Below, piece by piece: positions 22,846 through 34,153 of a DNA stretch of 64,000 bases. The notes beneath the pieces are model-generated. The model had not been told where the DNA came from. It was given only the letters and a program-made list of their open reading frames with translations, and made no database searches. The stretch is from Porphyra umbilicalis. Taxonomy: Eukaryota; Rhodophyta; Bangiophyceae; Bangiales; Bangiaceae. Within the stretch, counting starts at the first letter, position 1, and each line of letters opens with the position of its first letter. Location of the stretch: positions 1-64,000 of the forward strand of contig KV918869.1 in the NCBI GenBank assembly GCA_002049455.2, read 5' to 3'. The position numbers and the translations under genes are program-made.

Positions 22846-25800
22846 TCAACGCCGACGCATCTTCTTGCCTCCCCGCCGCCCCACCGCCGCACCCCGCCGT
22901 TTGCCGCCCGCTTTGCCGCCGCGCACCCCCCCGCGAGGCCGGTCGCCCCCTTGTGGCGCGCCGCGACTCGGCGCGTCGTCACCGAGCATGCCCGCGTCTG
23001 GGTCTGCCGCCAGGCGCGCGACCACGTCCCCATACTCGGCGGCCGGCGCAAAGGCCGAAACGGACCCCTTTGGCTTCTTGCCTCCGCGGCCGCCCTTGGC
23101 CGCCCCGCCGCGGCGGGCACCGCCCCCGGCGCCCCCGCCGCTGTCCTCACTGTCAAAGTCCATCGCCGCCCCGCCGCCGCCGCCGTCGTCGTCATCGTCC
23201 GAACCCCAGCCGCCGTCTGGCCCGCTGTCGGGGCCGCTCGGGTCGTCGCTCCCCGACGCGTCGCCGTCACCAAACGCTTCCCGAAACGCTGCCGCCTCGG
23301 CCGCCTCGTCGTCGCTGTCGCCGAGGCCGTCCGAGCCGTCGTCGTCGCCGTCGCTGTCGCCCCCCCCCCCGACGCAGCAGATCCGTACTTGGCCTGCATC
23401 TCCCGTTGGAGCACCTCGTCAAACGCAGCGTCCAGGTCGGCCTCCTCGTCCAGCGCATCGCCGTCGGCCAGCGGGTCCGCCGCCGCGTCGTCGCCGCCGC
23501 CGCCGCCGTCGGGAGCGGCGGGGTCGGCCGGCCGCACGGCGCGCGAAAAAAAGACGTCGTCCTCGCGCCCCCCGCCCGCCGCCAGCAGGCGCGCAAACTC
23601 GTCAGTGCCAACGCGCGGGCGCGCTGCCGCGTGTGCCGCCGCCGCCGCTGCACGGCGGCCGAGCGCCGCTGCGTGCGCGGCTTTGGGCTTTTTGCCGACA
23701 AAGCGGTCGAGGAACGCGGCCATGGTGAAATCGGCGAGCGCGTCGCCGCCGTACACGGGGCCCGCCGACGACGCCTCGTCACCGCTGAGGAGGGTTTCCG
23801 CAAAGCGGCGGACGCTCGGGTGCGCGTGCGCCGAGAGGACGGTCAGCTCCCACAACGCCGACGTTTCGGCGCCCGCGTACTCGGGTGACCGCTTCTTGGG
23901 GTCGTACGCGGTCGCCCGGGAGGGCAGCGGCTTGCCGTCCGCCCCAGCAGCCCCGTCCGCCCCAGGAAGCGCCATAATCGTGGCATCCCCGCCGCTGCCC
24001 CCTGCTCGTGTCCCGGCCGACGCGGCCCCGTCGCGGTCAGCGTCGCGGTACACCTCCACGCCATCGCTGTCGCTGTCGTCGACCGACACGGCAGCGGACG
24101 AAGCGGCGGCCGCGGCGCCGTCGGCGTCGGCTTTCCGGTCAGCATCAACGTACACCTCGTCCACCCCCCCGTCACCGTCCACCGCGGCGGGCTCCTCGGG
24201 CAAAACAACCATCGATCGGAGGAGGGCGGCGACCTTGGCCGCGGTCCGACGGCGACCACGCTCCCCCGACGGGGCGCTCCCGCGACCGCCCCGCCCGCCC
24301 CGCCCGCCTCGCCCGCCACGGCCGCCGCGGCCGCCCCTCGCCCCCCTTCCGGCGGCGGCGCCGTGGTCCTCCCGCCGCCCCGCGGGCCCCTGCACGACGG
24401 ACGAAGTGTCCTCCCCCGTCACAGCCGCGATGATGACCAGCAGCGCCGCCGCCGCCAGGTGCGCCGTCGCATGGACGGCCATTGTCAGCAGGCGTTTGGC
24501 AAAGGCAGCCAGGCGCGCCTCGTTGTCGTCTGCCCGCATCGTCGCCAGCAGCACGCCGAGGAAGCGCGCCTGCACTCGCGGGCGGGCGGCGAGCAGCGCA
24601 GGTGACCCCACCTGCGCGTACAGGGCGCGGTGGAAGCGCACCGACGAGGCCGGGGAGGCAGCCGTAACGACGCGCAGCAGCGCGAGCGCGTGCGTCGCCG
24701 CCCGGAAGGAGCGCGCGTGGGCGACCGAAAAGAGCGCGTCGAGTTGGGGCGCAAAGAGGGTGGCCGCCCCGCCGGCGCCCGCGCCAGCGTCGCCGCGCGA
24801 CGCGGCCTTGCCCCCCGCCCCGCCGCCGGCCGTGTACGGAAAGGCGCGGTTGGTGGCGGCGAGCAGGGCGCCCATGAGGCGGCTCTCCTTGCGCTCCTCC
24901 GTCGGGGCCGCCAGGGCGGCGCCCCCCCCGCGGCCGCCCTTTTCGGCCACCTCGGCGGCCTTGCGGTGGCGCTCCCGCTTCATCCGCCGCTTCTTCTTGG
25001 CCGCCACCGCGTCGTCGGCCGGCCCCGTCAGCCGCCCCGCCTCCCGGTCGACGGCGTCGCGGGCGAGGCAGTCGGCAAACAACTCCATGTAGAGAGCGAC
25101 GAGGGAGCGGGATAGCGCCACATCCCGCCCCCGCACAAAGCGGGTGTTGCCGAGCAGCAGCACCGCAAAGTATTGGGTGCGGACAGACACGCCCGGGCGA
25201 CGGGCGAGGCGCGCCAGCTCCGACGCAACAACCGGCGCCATGGCCTCGTGGGCACCCATGAGCCGTGCCAGCGCGTGGGAGGCGCCAGCGGCGACGGCGC
25301 GCTCCGGGTCGCCGAGCTTGTTGGTGAGCAACGCGAGGAGGGCGGATTCCGCTTCGGGGCGCGCGCTCAGCAGCTGCAGGGCAACGTGGATGGCGTGCCT
25401 CCGCGTGTGCGCCACGCTCGCGTGGGAGGCGACGGAGAGGGAGGATACGAGCTGCGCGTAGATGTCTTTGAGCGCCGCCTCAAAATGCGCGTACACGAGG
25501 TGGCGCTTGGTCAGGCCCGCCTCGGCGTCAGCGTCCCCCGCTTCAGTGGCGCCCCCCCCCCGCCCACCGGGCGGGGGCCCAAAGCAGAGCCCCTCAAACG
25601 GCCGCAACCGCCGGTCGGGCGGCAGCAGGTCGTGGACAAACAGGTCCGCCGCCGCGTCCAGGGCGGTCGTCATGGACGCGTGGGAGGCTTGCACCTTGGC
25701 GGCGGCGGTGACCAGGGAGCGGATGTCGTCCAGCCGGTGCACGGGGGATTGTTGTATGCGCAGGGCGCGGGCGGCGATGCGGTCTCGCGCCGTGCCGCCA

Positions 25801-26060
25801 GAGGCGGCGGCTTCCAACAGCTGCCGGCGGGCGCGGGAGGAGCCGACCACGGATGCCAGCCGCGCCTCGTGTGCGGCCGTGGCCGCGGCGTGCGCCTCGG
25901 CGGCGGCGGCGGCCCAGACAGAGGGGGAAGAAGAGACGGCCCCACCGCGGGCCTTGGCGGCGGCCGGCCACGCGGGCGCGCACTCGTACCAGCGGCCGCC
26001 CGTAAAGTCGGCGTCGTCAAACACCTCGCCGGGGACGGCGGACAGGGGGACGTCCACCAT
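22846..26060 (-). CDS. CEBPZ: CEBPZ/Noc1 (Mak21) family ribosome-biogenesis protein
   Basis: From ATG 26060 about 900 residues are read in one frame. At about residue 247 is NKLGDPERAVAAGASHAL, a signature of the family. The CBF/Mak21 domain follows (SSVRFHRALYAQVG, then AFAKRLLTMAV). After an acidic, Gly-rich insertion come ELTVLSAHAHPSVRRFAETL and GGDALADFTMAAFLDRFV, the conserved C-terminal block. Shortly after QREMQAKYG the frame must change at an 11-C run (23360-23370) to reach the last part, which contains VSAFAPAAEYGDVV and ends KKMRRR, as expected of a nucleolar basic tail. Total length is about 1070 aa, close to the human protein (about 1050). By family it acts in 60S pre-ribosome assembly in the nucleolus. 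The frame change is probably a homopolymer miscount. An upstream in-frame Met at 26414 is less likely. Confidence 0.9.
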
Positions 26061-26951
26061 CGTGGGCAAGGGGGGGGAGGGGGGTAGCTCGGGCAGGGGA
26101 GGGGGGGGAGCGACCAGCCGCGGCGACAGACGTAGGGGCAGAGGAAGAGGCCGATGAAGGCCGCACAAGCCGACGTGCAGGCAGAGGGGTGCGCCGCAGA
26201 GACGGGCGAAAGCCGAGCAAGACCGCAGACAACCGTCGTCGCTCCGAACGGCGCCGCCGACGACGACCTGTCGTACTTGCGGGATCAGTGAAAAAGTTCT
26301 TCTCAAGTTGTTTTCTAGTCGGATCAATCCAAAGCTGCACTCACGAGAGTGTACAGTACATTCACTCTCTATTGCCGACCATGCACGGCGCGGGCGGTCG
26401 GTACTATACTGCACTGGCGGTCACGCCACGGCGGTCACTGGGAGCGCCGCGAGAGCGACGTGCCCGGGGGGGCAACCGTGGCTGTTGGGGGAAACGGCAG
26501 CGGGGGGGGGACGCGCCTAGCGCCGGGCCGCTCCCGTCCTTTAGTGCGGGGGGCGTCGTGTGTCTGATGGCGGCGGCAGCCGCGGCGGCGGCGGTAGCGG
26601 CGTCGCTGCGGCGGCGGGACTGGTCGTTGTGTTGGGCTGGGGGGGTGGCAGGGGGGGGGGGCGTGCGGCGTGGTATCGCCGCGACGACGACCACCGCGCA
26701 TGGCGCAGACGAGGGAAACTGCCGACGGGCCGCGGCGCCGCAGACTCGGCACGCGGCGCGGGCGGCAAAGGTGCCGCCATGGCGGGCGCAGCGGGGCGGT
26801 GCGTGCATGCGCACTCTTGATATCCAGGCGGATCGTTTGCTCTCGGCCGCCGCTGGGTGCCCCATCCCCCCCGACCCCGCTATCCCCCCGCAGCCGCCGC
26901 TGCCTCCCTGTATCCCTCCCCCCCCCCCCCCCCCCCGCCCCCTCGCCGCCC
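26061..26951. other. intergenic region upstream of CEBPZ
   Basis: No gene supported. The region between the CEBPZ start and the end of the beta-propeller gene is GC-rich with C and G runs (a long C run at about 26910-26935) and would contain the CEBPZ promoter. I see no clear core-promoter motif. Confidence 0.4.
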
Positions 26952-28989
26952 TCACAGCGCCGCCCGAGACGTGACGCGCAAGGAGTCCAAGTCGCGCACC
27001 TCCACCCCCCGCGGCGCGACCGTCCACAAGATGCGCCCGCCCATCGCCACCGCGCGGGTGATGCGCGCGGGCGCCGTGCCCTCCCCCCGGTGCGTGAGGC
27101 GGGCAACGAGGGAGAGGCCCGCCCCCCCCAGGGCGACGCGAAGGAGCGTGACCTCGTCGCGCCCGCCCCCTGCGTCAAACACGTGCAGCGCCGCGACGAT
27201 GAGGCGGTGGGCGGGCTCGTACAGGAAGGCGTGGTGGTCGTCGTCTGCTTGCACCACAACCCGAACAAGCCGACGCGGCGCGGAATGGGGGGCGGCGTCC
27301 ACGCGGCGAGCTCAGCGAGGCGCCCCGCACCGCCAGCCGCTGCCGCCGGCAGCGCGGCACGCGGAAGAGGGAGGCTCTGGCAAACTGCTGCCGCTCGCCG
27401 GCCGCCCCCACCGACGCCCCGCGGCTGAGCAGGAGGCCCGGCACGAGCGGGTGGAAGGAGCGGCTACGAAAGCCCCGCACCTTGAGGGCGCCGAGTGTGA
27501 TCATCCGCGACGGCACGCGCAGTTCAACGGCGTACAGCGGGTCGCCTTTGCGAAAGGGGACGACAAACGCCAGCGCCCCGACTTACGGCACGGCGGTGAT
27601 GGCCTCCCCAACGGCGATGCGCGGCACCGTCCTGACCGTCGCGAGCGCGCGCCCCCGCACCTTGAGGGCGTTCAGCGTTGACGACGATGCTGTTTGAGAC
27701 CAGGGGAAGGACGTGGTCGCCACAGATGCCTGCCCGCTCGTAGAAGGCTCACTGGTTGAGCAGCCGCCCGGCGAGGGCCGTCGACGCAGCGTACACGGCC
27801 GACGGGCCCGTCGTGGAAAACGCGTGCACGTCGGTCGTGAGGTTGACGCCGCGGCGCTCCAGCGCCGACGTCGTCACGTACACGATGTTGGTCGACGCGT
27901 AGACGTGCCTGAAGCCCGCCACGACGGCCACGCCGCCCGACACGGTCGCGCCGGCGCCAAAACCCGCCGCCGCCCCCGCCTCGCCCACCGCCAGCGGCAG
28001 GACGGTGGTGGTGCTCCAGCCCGCACACGCGCGCGGCCGGTACTTGCGGGCGCACGATGCGAGCGGCCCCGACGTGACGGTGGGCTCCCCCCCCCCCGGG
28101 GGGAACCGGCGGAGGGTGTAGGTCGGCCCCCACGCGTCGTCGGGCGTGGCGGCAAGGGCATCGTTGACGGCAGAGAGGTTGCGGAGCGGCCGCCGCTCGT
28201 CGTACAACACCAGCCCGAGGAACGTTGTGACGACCAGCTGGGCGCGCGGCTGCAGCCGCGCGGCGCCGCCGACCGAGCGGGCGGCGGTGACGAGCCCCCG
28301 CACGTCTACCGTCGACGTGACGGCCGGCGCGTGCCGCGTCGACGCGTCGACGCGCGTCAGGCGGGTGACCGTCCACCCCGCGTCGGCGCCGACGCGTCCC
28401 CGGGTGGGCCACCCAATGACCAACAACGCCGAGCCGTCGGCGAGGAGCGCCGCCGCCCCCCCGACCGCCACGCCCCCGACGCGCACCGCGTCGGCGCCGC
28501 CACGGCGCACGGCGAGTACGTGGAGCGTGCCGTTGGACACCACTTACTGCACGGGACCGTCGCCCGTGATGGTGTCGGCCTCGTCGACGCCCCCGACGGG
28601 CCCATTGGGACCCGTTGCGTCGGCGCCGCCGCCGCCAACGGGGCCGCCGCCCGCGTTTACCCAGTCGATAAAGATGGGGCGGCGGCGGCCGTTGAGGGCG
28701 TAGGGATTCCTCCGGCGGGAGAGCACCTCATCCCACGCGGCCGCCGTCCGACAGGAGTCGCCTTGTGAGCGGCACGAGCCAAAGGGCGTGAGGGTGGGGG
28801 GGGGGGCGACGGCGGCGGCGGCGGCGGCGCCCGCACATCCCCGTACACGGGCGCAGGGGGGCAGGCGACCGACGGCGTGCCGCCCGCGGCGGCAGTGCGG
28901 GCGGCGACGGAGAGGGCGACGGCCGCCGCCGCCGCGGCGGCGGCGACGGCAGAGACCGCGTCGCGGCGGCAGACGCGGCGAGCGTCCAT
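26952..28989 (-). pseudogene. secreted beta-propeller protein (Beta_propel family), broken
   Basis: ATG 28989 starts a signal-peptide-like Ala/Val run. Family landmarks then follow in order on the minus strand: GGVDEADTITGDG, VVSNGTLHVLAV, YASTNIVYVTTSA, AASTALAGRLLNQ, FVVPFRKGDPLYAVEL, and HHAFLYEPAHRLIVAAL near the end. This is the order found in the C-terminal-beta-propeller (PF09826-like) proteins. Breaks: a frame change at an 11-G run (28796-28806); TAA at 28544-28546 and 27583-27585; TGA at 27749-27751; and further frame changes near 27720 and 27300. Homology resumes directly after each break, so these are lesions rather than introns. The role of the family is poorly defined; most members are bacterial or archaeal and exported. 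Family assignment is from motif order only. Confidence 0.72.
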
Positions 28990-30210
28990 CGTCGACACTC
29001 GGGCGCCGGTCGGCGGGCGAGGCGGGCGGGCGGCGGGCGACGCGGCGGCGGTTGTCGCTGCAGCTGCCGACGCGGGTGCCGCCGCAACCTGCCGCCCACG
29101 GGCGGCGCGTTTGTGCGTGTCGGCGTCCAACCCCCCCCCCCCCCCCCCCCACGCGCGCCCATCCCCCCCCCCCCCCCCCCCCGCCAACACGCCGCCGACG
29201 CCGCGCGGCGCGGCGCGCGGCAACGCGGCGGCGACGGCGCCCCCCCCGCGCCGCCGCGGCGCCCCCCCCGCCCGTGGCGCCGTGTCGGCGCCCCCCCCGG
29301 CGCGGACCCCCACCGGCGCGGGGGCGCGTCGGGGCGCGACGGGGCGCCGCCCCCGCCCCCGCCGGCAACGCCGCCGCACGCGCGTGGCGCGGTGCGGGGA
29401 GCAGCCCCGCCGCCGCCGCCGCCGCCGGCCGCCATCGCCACCGCGCCGGCGGCGGCGCGGCCACCCGTGCGCCGCCGCCGCCGCCGCCCCGTCGACGGGG
29501 GTGGGGGCGGTCGGGGGTGCCGCGCGCGCGGGGCCGGGGGGATGAAGCGTCGCGCGGTGCGGACGAGACGTGGCCGCTTGGCGGCGGCCGGCGACCGGCG
29601 GGCACACCAAACGACCGCGCAACGTCGGGGTCGACCGGTAGCGTGTGTCCTGGGCGGTGACCCCGGGGGGGGGGGGGCGACCGCAACCGCGCCGCCGGGG
29701 GCATCGCGCCAGCGCCAGCGCGGGCGGCCGCGCGCCCGGTCGGCCGGCGCGGGCCGACCCCCCCCCGACGGCGGCGCGCGCGTGAGGTGACCCCGTTGGC
29801 TTGATGGCATCCGCAGCCGCGTGCTCTGTGATGAGACATACGTACGAATAAGTCAAGGAGGGTGCAGTGGTCATGATGGGGTGTCTTTCTTCTCCAGCTC
29901 GTGCCGTGGCCATGAGCGATCCGCTCCTGAGGGGGACAACGGGGTCCACCATCCAGTTGAGAACACCCGCGCCATGGCGACCAGCCAGCGTCAGCTCTCT
30001 CGGCCAACGAGGGCGCCGCGTTCATGGCGATCCGCGCCGATCAAGCGCTGCCACTGACACTGAGGTGGCGGACGCACGAGCGTGCGGTACTGTACTGTGG
30101 CGCCACGCCCCCCGACGAGGTGTCAGACTGTCGACGGGTGGCTCACGCCTGCAGGTAGGCCCGGCTGAACCGGAGTCTTGACAATCGTGGAGCGGCCCTC
30201 TGCGGTGCTT
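28990..30210. repeat. GC-rich low complexity with long homopolymers
   Basis: From about 28990 to 29800 the sequence is almost pure G/C, with C runs at 29131-29150 and 29166-29182 and a G run at about 29666-29679. Open frames cover both strands and none shows a motif. From 29800 to 30210 composition is more normal but I recognise no gene. Confidence 0.6.
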
Positions 30211-32290
30211 TCATGCCGCAGCTCGAGCGACAGAACCAAGCTTATTCATACCAAAAACAAAGAGCACTCGTGCAGACGATGCGGTTGCTCTGGGATTCTT
30301 ATCCACCGGCTGTGTGTGGCGGGGGAGGCTGTCGGTGGCATGAGGTGGCGGCTGGCGCGGCGCTCGCCCCCACCGCTTGCCGTCTGGCGGGGAGCGCCGC
30401 GCCGACGGTGGGCAGGGCAGCCACCCTGACCCCCCTCCTCCAAGATCGTCGGCCGGCAAGCAGAGGCACCGGCGACGGCGGCGGCGGCGGCTGCCCGCCC
30501 GCCCGCCCGCCCACCCACCGGCCATTGACGGCCGCGGCGTGTGGGTGCAGCGGTGGCGGGTTTGGTGGCCGCCTTGGTCGTGGGGGTCGTGCCGCCGCCA
30601 CCGCCGCCGATGGGTGGCGGCGCCGCGCGGCAGCGGCGGGACGGTGCGCAGCGGTGGCAGCGGCGGCGGCGGCCGCAGCAGTGGCGGCGGCGGCACAGCC
30701 GAGACGGCAGCCGTGGGCGACACTGGTGCCGGCGGCGCTGCGTCCCCGCCGGCGGCTGCCGGCGGGCGCGCACCGGCGCCTGCGGCGGGCGGACGGCCCC
30801 CACACGCCGCCGCCGCCGCCGCCACGACCGTGGCCGCCCCGCCGCTGCGGGCCGTCGGCAGTGCCGGTGCGAAGGGGCGCGACGGTGCAGCGCCGTCGCA
30901 CTCATGTCCGGCTCCGCCACGCGACGCGCCGTTCTGCTCTTGTCTTTCCCTCTTTTGATTTGCAAGCACCCCCGGGACGTGCGCCGCCCCCCGTGGACGG
31001 CGCCCCCTCCCCCACCTCGTGGGCGCCACAACGACCGCGCGTCCACCGCTCGTTGCGTGGCGGCTGGCGGCGGCCGCGGCGGCCGCGGGCGGTGCCAGCA
31101 CAAGGCGTGTGGGCAACGGGGCGGCGCGCAACGGCGACCTGCTCGCCGGTGCGGGCGCGAGGGGGGGGGCGGCGGTCAATCCGACGGACCAACGGCACGG
31201 ACCCGTGAGGGTGCAACGTCGCCCCGCGCGATGGCCAGTGTCTCTGCAGCACTGCCATCGGCGCCCCGCGGCGCGGGCCCCGTCGCGCGCGTCAAGCGCC
31301 GCGCCCGTGCACGGGCACCCGCGGGCGCGGGCGTCCCCCCGTTGGTGGCAACGCGACAGTTCCCCCCCCCCCCCCCCCCCACCCCCCCCCGCCATCGGGC
31401 ACGCCCCGCCCGTGCGCACCCCCCACCGACCACGCCACGCCCGCCCGCGGCGGTGGCGGCCGCGTCGCGTGCGCGCGCGCGCGCGCGGCGCGCGTCGGGC
31501 GCGTGGAGCGCGCCGCGCGGCGGCCGGCCGCCTGACGGTGGCCGCGTGCGCAGGAGGCCTGCCGACGCGGCCGCCGGCGGGGGCGGCGCGCCCACCGCGG
31601 GCCCGCGGCGGCGCCCCCCCTGACAGTGCCGCTCCCCCCCCCCCCGCGTCGACGGCGGCGGCGGGGGCGCACGCCGTTGCCCCCGCGGCGCGTGCCCGCG
31701 CCGCGCCGCCCGGCCGGTCGGTCGTCGCCCCGCGCGTTTGGCGGTACACCGCCGGGTCGGCAGCGCCACCGACCCGATCGCCCCTCCACCCGGGCGGGCG
31801 GGCTGCAGCCCAGCTGGCGGCCACGGAGCCGGCGCCGAGGGGGCATCCCCCCCCCCCCCCCCCCCCCCCCCCCAGCGGGGCCGGCGTGGCCCTGCCCCTG
31901 GCGGGTTGGCCCCACCCGCCGCCCGCGCGGCGCCGCCGGCCGCCCGCGCGGCGGCGACGCCGCCCGCCGCCCGCCGCGTGCCCCCGCCGCGACCCGCGGC
32001 CGACGGCGCGGCGGGCGGCGGCGGCGGTCGGCGGCGCGCCGCGGGCCCCGCGCCGCGCCGCGGCGGCGGCGGCTCGGCCGACGCACGCGTGCGCGCCCCA
32101 CCCCGACCGCCCGCCCGCCCCGCCCGTCGCTGCCGGCGGCAACGGGCGCCCGCGCGCCCGCGTGCCCGCCCGTTGGCCGCCGCGGGGGGGCGCCACCGCG
32201 ACGGGCGCGCCGCCGCCGGCGGCCGCGTCGGCCATGGATCGCCGCCGCGGCCGCGTTTAGGGGGGGGGGGGGGGGGGGGAGTTCCCGCCG
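30211..32290. repeat. GC-rich low-complexity block, possible degraded gene on minus strand
   Basis: The whole interval is open on several frames of both strands (a 674-codon minus frame at 30211-32235; plus frames at 31019-32260). The content is Ala, Arg, Gly and Pro only. The 5' leader of the cysteine-rich gene at 33.7 kb is found inverted at 32440-32530, so a minus-strand relative of that gene may once have occupied this block, but I find no Cys-rich domain or Lys tail in it. Long C and G runs occur at 31366-31380, 31850-31874 and 32260-32279. Confidence 0.45.
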
Positions 32291-32299
32291 CGTCGTGGC

Positions 32300-32657
32300 G
32301 GGCGCGCCTGACATGGATCGCGCGGGCGGCGCTCGCGACGGGTCGGTCGGCAGGGGGTACCGTCTGGTGGTAGGGAGACTGGCGGGGGGAAGGGGGGAGG
32401 GGGCGCGCGGTGGGGGGGGGGGAAGGAGGGCGCGACGGCGTGCGGGCCCCTCACCCCGCCTCGCATGCGCGTTACGACCAGTGGCCATCGTTCCAAGATC
32501 CCCTCAGAGCAAACCTAGCAATGTCAGAGGACTATCCTTAATATCTCAATTGGGCTTGCGACGTGGCGCCCCCTCACAGGCCGCCTATTGTAGGCTCCTA
32601 AAATGGGCGATATGCGCAATAGAGTTACTCCTGACCGGGCTACTTTTTCATCGATAG
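32300..32657 (-). repeat. inverted partial copy of the 33.4-33.75 kb leader and repeat arm
   Basis: At 32470-32540 the sequence, read on the minus strand, matches the plus-strand stretch at 33620-33745 (GCAAACCTAGCAATG, the AAGATCCCCTC word and TGGCCA-TG). The block ends near CGATAGTCCTC at about 32645-32655, a word also present near the outer end of the 33.4-kb arm. It indicates a second, head-to-head copy of the same element family. Confidence 0.55.
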
Positions 32658-33375
32658 TCCTCTTTGTTGGTGGGCGGTTCGTGGCCCATCCCTTGGAGTA
32701 AACCGTCCGAAGAATCTCGGAGCCTCCAGCGAGGCGTGATCCGCGAGATCCGCTGCAGATTGCCGTCGACAGGCCGACGAAAGGCAGCGATCGACTGACT
32801 CAAAAGCAGACACGAAGCACAAGTATGGCAAAAAGTGGGGGATCGTCGTCGTAAACGTCGATTGAGTGATACATGGCAGCTCCACAGGCTGCCACCGTGC
32901 ACGGCCATGACGACCTGTCAGCCAATCACACATGCAAGAATCACAGACGGGATTGTGTGCACCCAAACGTGTTGCACGGGTGTTGAGGGCTGGCACAAGG
33001 CTGGGAATTTCATGGCTGGAAACTGCCGTGGAGACGGTTTTTTCTTCCATGTTGGCCCGTCTACAGCTCTCGCGTACATCATGCGATCTACCTGCAACTT
33101 TGCACGAGACAAGCTGAGGGTCGCCCCCTCTGGTCTTGAGAAGCACAGCGTCTCTGCTACAGCGGTTTACGCTACCCAGTCGGTTTTGTAGTGCTCTCAG
33201 AGAGGTCGTGGATGCAGTTGCACCGGCCCCCCCCTCAGACAGGATGGAATCGGCGATCTGTGTCGGGCCTCGTCGGAGTGGCCCGCGATCGGTTCGCGGT
33301 CGTTGATCAACGTGTTCGGTCGTCGTGGGACACGTGGTCGATGCATGTCATTTCGACGTCCAGCCAATGAGCGGA
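32658..33375. other. no supported gene
   Basis: A minus ORF (32640-33146, 168 aa) has a mixed composition but no motif. I leave it uncalled. Confidence 0.4.
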
Positions 33376-33378
33376 CGT

Positions 33379-33650
33379 CCAGGATAGTCCTTGTCCAGAA
33401 TAGGGTGGGCCTGCCGTATTTTGCCTTCGAATAGAACATGCGCCCTCTATTATGTCACCCGGACTATCGGACCGAGATGTAGTTATCTAAATTCATTGTG
33501 GTGAATCTCGTTCCTTAGGGCACCGTTACATTGACGAGAGCGTGGATCGTGGACCAATAAGCGAATATAGACACGTTGCACGAATAAACGAGACACGTTT
33601 AGTTAGTCCATCATTGCTAGGTTTGCTCTCACTGATGAGGGGATCTTGGA
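33379..33650 (+). repeat. left arm of a ~270-bp terminal inverted repeat
   Basis: Read forward this stretch matches the reverse complement of about 35770-36031. Matching words in order are AGAATAGGGTG, GCCTTCGAATAG, CGGACTATC, TTATCTAAATTC, TAGACACGTT, GAGACACGTT, ATTGCT-G and TTTGCTCT-ACTG. Identity is roughly 70 percent with small gaps. The outer end is ATAGTCC in both arms. Confidence 0.75.
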
Positions 33651-34153
33651 ACCAGTGGCCATCGTGCACGATTGGCATGTCAAGATCCCCTCTGTGATGA
33701 GCGGATCTTGACACGATGGCCACTGGTCGCAGGCACGCGCATGCGAGGCGATGGCGGGGCGGCGCCCCCGACGCCCAGTCGGTTGGGCGCCCCGGCGGCG
33801 GCGCGCCAGCAGCGCACGGGCGCCGCGCCCCGGCGGCGCGCCCCGTCCCCCCAGGCGCGCCCGTGGCGGGGCGGCGGTGGCGGCGGCGGCGGCGGCGGGC
33901 GGCGGACCCCCGCCCCGACGCGCCCGCGTCGGGGGCGACGGCGCCCGCGCGCGGCGCCGCGCGCGTCGCCCGACACGGCGGCGATAAGAGGCGCCGCCCG
34001 CCGACGCGGCGTGCGTCGAGCGGCGGCGGCACGCCACGCCGCCCCGGCCTGCTGCTGCTGCCCGCCGCCGCCACGACGGCCGCCGCCGCCGCCGCCGCCT
34101 CGCGCCGACGGGACGGCCGCGCCGCTGCCGCCCGTGCGCCGCGCGCCGTCGCC

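Noticed and set aside
22762..25092. 776-codon plus ORF opposite CEBPZ
   Set aside because: Mirror of the CEBPZ gene; the minus strand carries all conserved family motifs.
30211..32235. 674-codon minus ORF
   Set aside because: Extreme GC composition with only Ala, Gly, Arg and Pro and no conserved motif; open frames are expected by chance here.
32640..33146. 168-aa minus ORF
   Set aside because: Balanced composition but no motif, no homologous segment elsewhere in the window and no partner exon.
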